Shown here in pieces: positions 1 through 10,877 of a stretch of 64,000 nt of DNA. The notes under the pieces were generated by a model. That model did no database searches and was not told where the DNA came from. It saw only the letters and a program-made list of their open reading frames with translations. The number at the start of each line of letters is the position of its first letter. The first letter of the stretch is position 1. Source of the stretch: Prosopocoilus inquinatus (taxonomy: Eukaryota; Arthropoda; Insecta; Coleoptera; Lucanidae); NCBI GenBank assembly GCA_036172665.1, contig CM069880.1:2916501-2980500 (forward strand). Reading direction: 5' to 3'. The translations under genes and the position numbers were made by a program.

Positions 1-149
1 ATACATCACAGGAACAACGCTAATACGTGTTGTTTCGTTCAAAACTATTTCCAGCTTCTGCTGCGTCCGAGAACTTTGTTTCTCACATCAGAGTTACTGG
101 AGTCCATCGAAACGCCAAATAACATGATAGATGAGTAAGGATTGATTAG
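1..149 (+). repeat. Representative monomer (class A) of the 149-bp satellite
   Basis: This first monomer sets the phase used for all offsets. Class A marks are a25, c40, t80 and t143. Blocks nearly constant across all classes are offsets 8-18 (K excepted), the CTGCGTC core near 61-67 (C has a 62 change, P a 67 change), TCTCACA at 81-87 and ACTGGAGT at 96-103. The variable sites cluster at 25-26, 36-40, 57-62, 69-80, 88-94, 105-116 and 126-146. The 3' end (126-149) is rich in GAT/GATA triplets. Class A begins every HOR unit and always follows I, except after the 5-monomer units, where it follows an I/E2 hybrid. Confidence 0.95.
33..49 (+). other. Partial CENP-B-box-like element (recurs at offset 33-49 of most monomers)
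   Basis: Compared with the mammalian CENP-B box YTTCGTTGGAARCGGGA, this 17-bp stretch matches 11 positions: the whole 5' part (YTTCGTT) and the AARC block, but not the central GG or the 3' GGGA. Of the nine positions usually called essential (TTCG, A, CGGG), six are present and the GGG is missing. The CpG at 36-37 is lost in class B (TTCC), class H and M. Binding by a CENP-B-like protein is therefore unproven, and the match may be chance in a T/A-rich stretch. Confidence 0.3.
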
Positions 150-161
150 ATACATCACAGG

Positions 162-183
162 AACAACGCTAATGCGTGTTGTT
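162..183 (+). other. Interrupted dyad / potential hairpin (monomer offset 13-34)
   Basis: An inverted repeat lies at the 5' end of the monomer: arms AACA+ACGC and GCGT+TGTT, loop TAAT, with a 2-base GT bulge in the 3' arm. The eight arm pairs are perfect in monomers carrying G at offset 25 (B, D, E, H, K, L), as in this class B copy. Monomers with A at 25 (A, C, G, N, O, P) lose the loop-closing C-G pair. The element directly abuts the CENP-B-like stretch. Short dyads are a reported feature of centromeric satellites; function here is inference. Confidence 0.4.
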
Positions 184-1043
184 TCCTTTAAAACTATTTC
201 TAGCTTCAGCTGCGTCCGAGAACTTCGTATCTCACATCAAAGTTACTGGAGTCCATCGAAACGCCAAATAACATGTTAGATAAGTAAGGAACGTTTAGAT
301 ACATCACAGGAACAACGCTAATACGTGTTGTTTCGTTCAAAACTATTTCCAGCTTCTGCCGCGTCCGAGAACTTTGTATCTCACATCAGCGTTACTGGAG
401 TCCATCGAAACGTCAAATAACATGATAGATGAGTAAGGATAGATTAGATACATCACAGGAACAACGCTAATGCGTGTTGTTTCGTTTAAAACTATTTCCA
501 GCTTCTGCTGCGTCCGAAAACTTTGTATCTCACATCAGAGTTACTGGAGTCCATCGAAATGCCAAATAACATGATAGATGAGTAAGTATCGATTAGATAC
601 AGCACAGGAACAACGCTAATACGTGTTGTTTCGTTTAAAACTATTTCCAGCTCCTGCTGCGTCCAAAAACTTTGTATCTCACATCAGACTTACTGGAGTC
701 CATCCAAACGTCAAATAACATGTTAGATAAGTAAGGATCGTTTAGATACATCACAGGAACAACGCTAATGCGTGTTGTTTCATTTAAAACTGTTTCCAGC
801 TTCTGCTGCGTCCGAGAACTTCGTATCTCACATCAGGGTTACTGGAGTCCATCCAGACGTCAAATAACATGATAGATAAGTAAGGATAGATTAGATACAG
901 CACAGGAACAACGCCAATGCGTGTTGTTTCGTTTAAAACTATTTCCAGCTTCCGCTGCGTCCGAAAATTTCGTATCTCACAACAGAGTTACTGGAGTCCG
1001 TCCAAACGTCAAATAACATGATAGATGAGTAAGGATCGATTAG

Positions 1044-2384
1044 ATACATCACAGGAACAACGCTAATACGTGTTGTTTCGTTCAAAACTATTTCCAGCTT
1101 CTGCTGCGTCCGAGAACTTTGTTTCTCACATCAGAGTTACTGGAGTCCATCGAAACGCCAAATAACATGATAGATGAGTAAGGATTGATTAGATACATCA
1201 CAGGAACAACGCTAATGCGTGTTGTTTCCTTTAAAACTATTTCTAGCTTCAGCTGCGTCCGAGAACTTCGTATCTCACATCAAAGTTACTGGAGTCCATC
1301 GAAACGCCAAATAACATGTTAGATAAGTAAGGAACGTTTAGATACATCACAGGAACAACGCTAATACGTGTTGTTTCGTTCAAAACTATTTCCAGCTTCT
1401 GCCGCGTCCGAGAACTTTGTATCTCACATCAGCGTTACTGGAGTCCATCGAAACGCCAAATAACATGATAGATGAGTAAGGATAGATTAGATACATCACA
1501 GGAACAACGCTAATGCGTGTTGTTTCGTTTAAAACTATTTCCAGCTTCTGCTGCGTCCGAGAACTTCGTATCTCACATCAGGGTTACTGGAGTCCATCCA
1601 AACGTCAAATAACATGATATATAAGTAAGGATCGATTAGATACATCACAGGAACAACGCTAATGCGTGTTGTTTCGTTCAAAACTATTTCCAGCTTCTGC
1701 TGCGTCCGAAAACTTTGTATCTCACATCAGAGTTACTGGAGTTCATCCAAACGTAAAATAACATGATAGATGAGTAAGGATCGATTAGATACATCACAGG
1801 AACAACGCTAATATGTGTTGTTTCGTTTAAAACTATTTCCAGCTGCTGCTGCGTCCGAGAATTTCGTATCTCACATTAGAGATACTGGAGTCCATCGAAA
1901 CGTCAAATAACATAGTAGCTAAGTAAGGATCGATTAGATACATCACAGGAACAACGCTAGTACGTGTTGTTTCGTTCAAAACTATTTCCAGCTTCTGCTG
2001 CGTCCAAAAACTTTGTATCTCACATCAGACTTACTGGAGTCCATCCAAACGTCAAATAACATGTTAGATAAGTAAGGATCGTTTAGATACATCACAGGAA
2101 CAACGCTAATGCGTGTTGTTTCATTTAAAACTGTTTCCAGCTTCTGCTGCGTCCGAGAACTTCGTATCTCACATCAGGGTTACTGGAGTCCATCCAGACG
2201 TCAAATAACATGATAGATAAGTAAGGATAGATTAGATACAGCACAGGAACAACGCCAATGCGTGTTGTTTCGTTTAAAACTATTTCCAGCTTCCGCTGCG
2301 TCCGAAGATTTCGTATCTCACAACAGAGTTACTGGAGTCCGTCCAAACGTCAAATAACATGATAGATGAGTAAGGATCGATTAG
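1044..2384 (+). repeat. HOR unit, 9 monomers (A B C D E2 F G H I)
   Basis: This is the simplest full series, with no hybrid monomer, and it may be closest to the basic order from which shorter units arose by deletion. E2 at 1640 has t105 and a116. F at 1789 has a CTG triplet run at offsets 55-63. G at 1938 has g23. It recurs at 11921. Confidence 0.92.
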
Positions 2385-3874
2385 ATACATCACAGGAACA
2401 ACGCTAATACGTGTTGTTTCGTTCAAAACTATTTCCAGCTTCTGCTGCGTCCGAGAACTTTGTTTCTCACATCAGAGTTACTGGAGTCCATCGAAACGCC
2501 AAATAACATGATAGATGAGTAAGGATTGATTAGATACATCACAGGAACAACGCTAATGCGTGTTGTTTCCTTTAAAACTATTTCTAGCTTCAGCTGCGTC
2601 CGAGAACTTCGTATCTCACATCAAAGTTACTGGAGTCCATCGAAACGCCAAATAACATGTTAGATAAGTAAGGAACGTTTAGATACATCACAGGAACAAC
2701 GCTAATACGTGTTGTTTCGTTCAAAACTATTTCCAGCTTCTGCCGCGTCCGAGAACTTTGTATCTCACATCAGCGTTACTGGAGTCCATCGAAACGCCAA
2801 ATAACATGATAGATGAGTAAGGATAGATTAGATACATCACAGGAACAACGCTAATGCGTGTTGTTTCGTTTAAAACTATTTCCAGCTTCTGCTGCGTCCG
2901 AGAACTTCGTATCTCACATCAGGGTTACTGGAGTCCATCCAAACGTCAAATAACATGATATATAAGTAAGGATCGATTAGATACATCACAGGAACAACGC
3001 TAATGCGTGTTGTTTCGTTCAAAACTATTTCCAGCTTCTGCTGCGTCCGAAAACTTTGTATCTCACATCAGAGTTACTGGAGTCCATCGAAATGCCAAAT
3101 AACATGATAGATGAGTAAGGATCGATTAGATACATCACAGGAACAACGCTAATGCGTGTTGTTTCGTTTAAAACTATTTCCAGCTTCTGCTGCGTCCGAG
3201 AACTTCGTATCTCACATCAGGGTTACTGGAGTCCATTCAAACGTCAAATCACATGATATATAAGTAAGGATCGATTAGATACATCACAGGAACAACGCTA
3301 ATGCGTGTTGTTTCGTTCAAAACTATTTCCAGCTTCTGCTGCGTCCGAAAACTTTGTATCTCACATCAGAGTTACTGGAGTCCATCGAAATGCCAAATAA
3401 CATGATAGATGAGTAAGGATCGATTAGATACATCACAGGAACAACGCTAATGCGTGTTGTTTCCTTTAAAACTATTTCTAGCTTCAGCTGCGTCCGAGAA
3501 CTTCGTATCTCACATCAAAGTTACTGGAGTCCATCCAAACGTCAAATAACATGTTAGATAAGTAAGGATCGTTTAGATACATCACAGGAACAACGCTAAT
3601 GCGTGTTGTTTCATTTAAAACTGTTTCCAGCTTCTGCTGCGTCCGAGAACTTCGTATCTCACATCAGGGTTACTGGAGTCCATCCAGACGTCAAATAACA
3701 TGATAGATAAGTAAGGATAGATTAGATACAGCACAGGAACAACGCCAATGCGTGTTGTTTCGTTTAAAACTATTTCCAGCTTCCGCTGCGTCCGAAGATT
3801 TCGTATCTCACAACAGAGTTACTGGAGTCCGTCCAAACGTCAAATAACATGATAGATGAGTAAGGATCGATTAG
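2385..3874 (+). repeat. HOR unit, 10 monomers (A B C D E1 D2 E1 B/G H I)
   Basis: D-E1 is followed by D2-E1, a doubled dimer. The B/G hybrid at 3428 is class B up to offset about 92 and class G from 109 onward. This unit type is the one found in both domains: 13262, 29205, 31440, 44254, 52300 and 54535. Confidence 0.92.
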
Positions 3875-5066
3875 ATACATCACAGGAACAACGCTAATAC
3901 GTGTTGTTTCGTTCAAAACTATTTCCAGCTTCTGCTGCGTCCGAGAACTTTGTTTCTCACATCAGAGTTACTGGAGTCCATCGAAACGCCAAATAACATG
4001 ATAGATGAGTAAGGATTGATTAGATACATCACAGGAACAACGCTAATGCGTGTTGTTTCCTTTAAAACTATTTCTAGCTTCAGCTGCGTCCGAGAACTTC
4101 GTATCTCACATCAAAGTTACTGGAGTCCATCGAAACGCCAAATAACATGTTAGATAAGTAAGGAACGTTTAGATACATCACAGGAACAACGCTAATACGT
4201 GTTGTTTCGTTCAAAACTATTTCCAGCTTCTGCCGCGTCCGAGAACTTTGTATCTCACATCAGCGTTACTGGAGTCCATCGAAACGCCAAATAACATGAT
4301 AGATGAGTAAGGATAGATTAGATACATCACAGGAACAACGCTAATGCGTGTTGTTTCGTTTAAAACTATTTCCAGCTTCTGCTGCGTCCGAGAACTTCGT
4401 ATCTCACATCAGGGTTACTGGAGTCCATCCAAACGTCAAATAACATGATATATAAGTAAGGATCGATTAGATACATCACAGGAACAACGCTAATGCGTGT
4501 TGTTTCGTTCAAAACTATTTCCAGCTTCTGCTGCGTCCGAAAACTTTGTATCTCACATCAGAGTTACTGGAGTCCATCGAAATGCCAAATAACATGATAG
4601 ATGAGTAAGGATCGATTAGATACATCACAGGAACAACGCTAATGCGTGTTGTTTCGTTTAAAACTATTTCCAGCTTCTGCTGCGTCCGAGAACTTCGTAT
4701 CTCACATCAGGGTTACTGGAGTCCATTCAAACGTCAAATCACATGATATATAAGTAAGGATCGATTAGATACATCACAGGAACAACGCTAATGCGTGTTG
4801 TTTCGTTCAAAACTATTTCCAGCTTCTGCTGCGTCCGAAAACTTTGTATCTCACATCAGAGTTACTGGAGTCCATCCAAACGTAAAATAACATGATAGAT
4901 GAGTAAGGATCGATTAGATACATCACAGGAACATCGCTATTGCGTGTTGTTTCGTTTAAAACTATTTCTAGTTTCAGCTGCGTCCGAGAACATCGTATCT
5001 CACATCAAAGTTACTGGAGTCCATCGAAACGCCAAATAACATGATAGATGAGTAAGGATCGATTAG

Positions 5067-5215
5067 ATACATCACATCATAAACGCTAATGCGTGTTGTT
5101 TCGTTTAAAACTGTTTCCAGCTTCAGCTGCGTCCGAGAACTTTGTATCTCACATCAGAGTTACTGGAGTCCATCGAAACGTCAAATAACATGATAGATAA
5201 GTAAGGATCGATTAG
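5067..5215 (+). repeat. Class K monomer with a replaced 5' block
   Basis: Offsets 11-15 read TCATA instead of GGAAC. This is a cluster of changes in one of the most constant parts of the monomer, without change of length. The 5' arm of the dyad is damaged here. K always follows J. Other copies are at 8941, 15944, 19818, 27566, 34122, 38741, 50661, 57217 and 61836. Confidence 0.85.
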
Positions 5216-5662
5216 ATACATCACAGGAACAACGCTAATGCGTGTTGTTTCGTTTAAAACTATTTCCAGCTGCTGCTGCGTCCGAAAATTTCGTATCTCA
5301 CATTAGAGATACTGGAGTCCATCGAAACGTCAAATAACATATTAGCTAAGTAAGGATCGATTAGATACAGCACAGGAACAACGCTAATACGTGTTGTTGC
5401 GCTTAAAACTATTTCCAGCTTCTGCTGCGTCCGAGAACTTTGTTTCTCACATCAGAGTTACTGGAGTCCATCGAAACGCCAAATAACATGATAGATGAGT
5501 AAGGATTGATTAGATACATCACAGGAACAACGCTAATGCGTGTTGTTTCCTTTAAAACTATTTCTAGCTTCAGCTGCGTCCGAGAACTTCGTATCTCACA
5601 TCAAAGTTACTGGAGTCCATCGAAACGCCAAATAACATAGTAGATAAGTAAGGATCGATTAG

Positions 5663-5811
5663 ATACATCACAGGAACAACGTTAATACGCGTTGTTTCGT
5701 TCAAAACTATTTCCAGCTTCTGCTGCGTCCGAAAAAGTCGTATCTCACATCAGAGTTACTGGAGTCCATCGGAACGTCAAATAACATGACAGATAAGTAA
5801 GGATCGATTAG
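5663..5811 (+). repeat. Class N monomer (left domain only)
   Basis: It is the most divergent of the rare classes: t20 and c28 in the dyad region, AAAAAGTCG in place of the usual block at 70-78, g110 and c128. The t20 change creates an extra AACGTT. Other copies are at 9537, 16540 and 20414; none is in the right domain. Confidence 0.85.
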
Positions 5812-7748
5812 ATACAGCACAGGAACAACGCTAATACGTGTTGTTTCGTTTAAAACTATTTCCAGCTCCTGCTGCGTCCAAAAACTTTGTATCTCACATC
5901 AGAGTTACTGGAGTCCGTCCAAACGTCAAATAACATGATAGATGAGTAAGGATCGATTAGATACATCACAGGAACAACGCTAATACGTGTTGTTTCGTTC
6001 AAAATTATTTCCAGCTTCTGCTGCGTACGAGAACTTTGTTTCTCACATCAGAGTTACTGGAGTCCGTCCAAACGTCAAATAACATGATAGATGAGTAAGG
6101 ATCGATTAGATACATCACAGGAACAACGCTAATATGTGTTGTTTCGTTTAAAACTATTTCCAGCTGCTGCTGCGTCCGAAAACTTTGTATCTCACATCAG
6201 AGTTACTGGAGTCCGTCCAAACGTCAAATAACATGATAGATGAGTAAGGATCGATTAGATACATCACAGGAACAACGCTAATACGTGTTGTTTCGTTCAA
6301 AACTATTTCCAGCTTCTGCCGCGTCCGAGAACTTTGTATCTCACATCAGCGTTACTGGAGTCCATCGAAACGCCAAATAACATGATAGATGAGTAAGGAT
6401 AGATTAGATACATCACAGGAACAACGCTAATGCGTGTTGTTTCGTTTAAAACTATTTCCAGCTTCTGCTGCGTCCGAGAACTTCGTATCTCACATCAAAG
6501 TTACTGGAGTCCATCGAAACGCCAAATAACATGTTAGATAAGTAAGGAACGTTTAGATACATCACAGGAACAACGCTAATACGTGTTGTTTCGTTCAAAA
6601 CTATTTCCAGCTTCTGCCGCGTCCGAGAACTTTGTATCTCACATCAGCGTTACTGGAGTCCATCGAAACGCCAAATAACATGATAGATGAGTAAGGATAG
6701 ATTAGATACATCACAGGAACAACGCTAATGCGTGTTGTTTCGTTTAAAACTATTTCCAGCTTCTGCTGCGTCCGAGAACTTCGTATCTCACATCAGGGTT
6801 ACTGGAGTCCATCCAAACGTCAAATAACATGATATATAAGTAAGGATCGATTAGATACATCACAGGAACAACGCTAATGCGTGTTGTTTCGTTCAAAACT
6901 ATTTCCAGCTTCTGCTGCGTCCGAAAACTTTGTATCTCACATCAGAGTTACTGGAGTCCATCGAAATGCCAAATAACATGATAGATGAGTAAGGATCGAT
7001 TAGATACATCACAGGAACAACGCTAATGCGTGTTGTTTCGTTTAAAACTATTTCCAGCTTCTGCTGCGTCCGAGAACTTCGTATCTCACATCAGGGTTAC
7101 TGGAGTCCATTCAAACGTCAAATCACATGATATATAAGTAAGGATCGATTAGATACATCACAGGAACAACGCTAATGCGTGTTGTTTCGTTCAAAACTAT
7201 TTCCAGCTTCTGCTGCGTCCGAAAACTTTGTATCTCACATCAGAGTTACTGGAGTCCATCGAAATGCCAAATAACATGATAGATGAGTAAGGATCGATTA
7301 GATACATCACAGGAACAACGCTAATGCGTGTTGTTTCCTTTAAAACTATTTCTAGCTTCAGCTGCGTCCGAGAACTTCGTATCTCACATCAAAGTTACTG
7401 GAGTCCATCCAAACGTCAAATAACATGTTAGATAAGTAAGGATCGTTTAGATACATCACAGGAACAACGCTAATGCGTGTTGTTTCATTTAAAACTGTTT
7501 CCAGCTTCTGCTGCGTCCGAGAACTTCGTATCTCACATCAGGGTTACTGGAGTCCATCCAGACGTCAAATAACATGATAGATAAGTAAGGATAGATTAGA
7601 TACAGCACAGGAACAACGCCAATGCGTGTTGTTTCGTTTAAAACTATTTCCAGCTTCCGCTGCGTCCGAAGATTTCGTATCTCACAACAGAGTTACTGGA
7701 GTCCGTCCAAACGTCAAATAACATGATAGATGAGTAAGGATCGATTAG

Positions 7749-10700
7749 ATACATCACAGGAACAACGCTAATACGTGTTGTTTCGTTCAAAACTATTTCC
7801 AGCTTCTGCTGCGTCCGAGAACTTTGTTTCTCACATCAGAGTTACTGGAGTCCATCGAAACGCCAAATAACATGATAGATGAGTAAGGATTGATTAGATA
7901 CATCACAGGAACAACGCTAATGCGTGTTGTTTCCTTTAAAACTATTTCTAGCTTCAGCTGCGTCCGAGAACTTCGTATCTCACATCAAAGTTACTGGAGT
8001 CCATCGAAACGCCAAATAACATGTTAGATAAGTAAGGAACGTTTAGATACATCACAGGAACAACGCTAATACGTGTTGTTTCGTTCAAAACTATTTCCAG
8101 CTTCTGCCGCGTCCGAGAACTTTGTATCTCACATCAGCGTTACTGGAGTCCATCGAAACGCCAAATAACATGATAGATGAGTAAGGATAGATTAGATACA
8201 TCACAGGAACAACGCTAATGCGTGTTGTTTCGTTTAAAACTATTTCCAGCTTCTGCTGCGTCCGAGAACTTCGTATCTCACATCAGGGTTACTGGAGTCC
8301 ATCCAAACGTCAAATAACATGATATATAAGTAAGGATCGATTAGATACATCACAGGAACAACGCTAATGCGTGTTGTTTCGTTCAAAACTATTTCCAGCT
8401 TCTGCTGCGTCCGAAAACTTTGTATCTCACATCAGAGTTACTGGAGTCCATCGAAATGCCAAATAACATGATAGATGAGTAAGGATCGATTAGATACATC
8501 ACAGGAACAACGCTAATGCGTGTTGTTTCGTTTAAAACTATTTCCAGCTTCTGCTGCGTCCGAGAACTTCGTATCTCACATCAGGGTTACTGGAGTCCAT
8601 TCAAACGTCAAATCACATGATATATAAGTAAGGATCGATTAGATACATCACAGGAACAACGCTAATGCGTGTTGTTTCGTTCAAAACTATTTCCAGCTTC
8701 TGCTGCGTCCGAAAACTTTGTATCTCACATCAGAGTTACTGGAGTCCATCCAAACGTAAAATAACATGATAGATGAGTAAGGATCGATTAGATACATCAC
8801 AGGAACATCGCTATTGCGTGTTGTTTCGTTTAAAACTATTTCTAGTTTCAGCTGCGTCCGAGAACATCGTATCTCACATCAAAGTTACTGGAGTCCATCG
8901 AAACGCCAAATAACATGATAGATGAGTAAGGATCGATTAGATACATCACATCATAAACGCTAATGCGTGTTGTTTCGTTTAAAACTGTTTCCAGCTTCAG
9001 CTGCGTCCGAGAACTTTGTATCTCACATCAGAGTTACTGGAGTCCATCGAAACGTCAAATAACATGATAGATAAGTAAGGATCGATTAGATACATCACAG
9101 GAACAACGCTAATGCGTGTTGTTTCGTTTAAAACTATTTCCAGCTGCTGCTGCGTCCGAAAATTTCGTATCTCACATTAGAGATACTGGAGTCCATCGAA
9201 ACGTCAAATAACATATTAGCTAAGTAAGGATCGATTAGATACAGCACAGGAACAACGCTAATACGTGTTGTTGCGCTTAAAACTATTTCCAGCTTCTGCT
9301 GCGTCCGAGAACTTTGTTTCTCACATCAGAGTTACTGGAGTCCATCGAAACGCCAAATAACATGATAGATGAGTAAGGATTGATTAGATACATCACAGGA
9401 ACAACGCTAATGCGTGTTGTTTCCTTTAAAACTATTTCTAGCTTCAGCTGCGTCCGAGAACTTCGTATCTCACATCAAAGTTACTGGAGTCCATCGAAAC
9501 GCCAAATAACATAGTAGATAAGTAAGGATCGATTAGATACATCACAGGAACAACGTTAATACGCGTTGTTTCGTTCAAAACTATTTCCAGCTTCTGCTGC
9601 GTCCGAAAAAGTCGTATCTCACATCAGAGTTACTGGAGTCCATCGGAACGTCAAATAACATGACAGATAAGTAAGGATCGATTAGATACAGCACAGGAAC
9701 AACGCTAATACGTGTTGTTTCGTTTAAAACTATTTCCAGCTCCTGCTGCGTCCAAAAACTTTGTATCTCACATCAGAGTTACTGGAGTCCGTCCAAACGT
9801 CAAATAACATGATAGATGAGTAAGGATCGATTAGATACATCACAGGAACAACGCTAATACGTGTTGTTTCGTTCAAAATTATTTCCAGCTTCTGCTGCGT
9901 ACGAGAACTTTGTTTCTCACATCAGAGTTACTGGAGTCCGTCCAAACGTCAAATAACATGATAGATGAGTAAGGATCGATTAGATACATCACAGGAACAA
10001 CGCTAATATGTGTTGTTTCGTTTAAAACTATTTCCAGCTGCTGCTGCGTCCGAAAACTTTGTATCTCACATCAGAGTTACTGGAGTCCGTCCAAACGTCA
10101 AATAACATGATAGATGAGTAAGGATCGATTAGATACATCACAGGAACAACGCTAATACGTGTTGTTTCGTTCAAAACTATTTCCAGCTTCTGCCGCGTCC
10201 GAGAACTTTGTATCTCACATCAGCGTTACTGGAGTCCATCGAAACGCCAAATAACATGATAGATGAGTAAGGATAGATTAGATACATCACAGGAACAACG
10301 CTAATGCGTGTTGTTTCGTTTAAAACTATTTCCAGCTTCTGCTGCGTCCGAGAACTTCGTATCTCACATCAGGGTTACTGGAGTCCATCCAAACGTCAAA
10401 TAACATGATATATAAGTAAGGATCGATTAGATACATCACAGGAACAACGCTAATGCGTGTTGTTTCGTTCAAAACTATTTCCAGCTTCTGCTGCGTCCGA
10501 AAACTTTGTATCTCACATCAGAGTTACTGGAGTCCATCCAAACGTCAAATAACATGTTAGATAAGTAAGGATCGTTTAGATACATCACAGGAACAACGCT
10601 AATGCGTGTTGTTTCATTTAAAACTGTTTCCAGCTTCTGCTGCGTCCGAGAACTTCGTATCTCACATCAGGGTTACTGGAGTCCATCCAGACGTCAAATA

Positions 10701-10877
10701 ACATGATAGATAAGTAAGGATAGATTAGATACAGCACAGGAACAACGCCAATGCGTGTTGTTTCGTTTAAAACTATTTCCAGCTTCCGCTGCGTCCGAAG
10801 ATTTCGTATCTCACAACAGAGTTACTGGAGTCCGTCCAAACGTCAAATAACATGATAGATGAGTAAGGATCGATTAG
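7749..10877 (+). repeat. HOR unit, 21 monomers
   Basis: Order: A B C D E1 D2 E3 J K L M B2 N O P Q C, then D, E/G hybrid at 10431, H, I. The first 17 monomers match the 26-monomer unit before it. The tail is shorter by five monomers, as expected from an unequal exchange. The E/G switch lies between offsets 92 and 109. It recurs at 18626. Confidence 0.92.

Larger units (their letters stand above)
1..1043 (+). repeat. HOR unit, 7 monomers (left type 7)
   Basis: Order: A, B, C (t115 variant), D/E1 hybrid at 448 (with t140), O/G hybrid at 597, H, I (a71 variant). The D/E1 switch lies between offsets 41 and 70, and the O/G switch between 58 and 92. This unit recurs at 10878 and 21755 and marks the start of each left super-repeat. 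Confidence 0.9.
3875..7748 (+). repeat. HOR unit, 26 monomers (longest in the window)
   Basis: Order: A B C D E1 D2 E3, J K L, M B2 N O P Q, C D/B C D E1 D2 E1 B/G H I. It carries the rare classes J (4918), K (5067), L (5216), M (5365), B2 (5514), N (5663), O (5812), P (5961) and Q (6110). The D/B hybrid at 6408 switches between offsets 60 and 90 and restarts a C-D series. It recurs at 14752. Confidence 0.92.
1..10877 (+). repeat. 73-monomer super-repeat, left domain, copy 1 (10,877 bp)
   Basis: It comprises HOR units of 7, 9, 10, 26 and 21 monomers in that order, and the same order of classes and hybrids restarts at 10878. It is defined by left-domain-only classes B2, N, O, P, Q and the D/B and O/G hybrids. 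Comparing class order monomer by monomer with the second copy shows no rearrangement. By eye I saw one base difference, at 10162 (t) versus 21039 (c). The chosen start is arbitrary because the repeat is cyclic. Confidence 0.93.

Noticed and set aside
5067..5215. Length variant in class K
   Set aside because: The altered 5' block first looked like an indel, but counting shows 149 bp and the next monomer starts on the grid.
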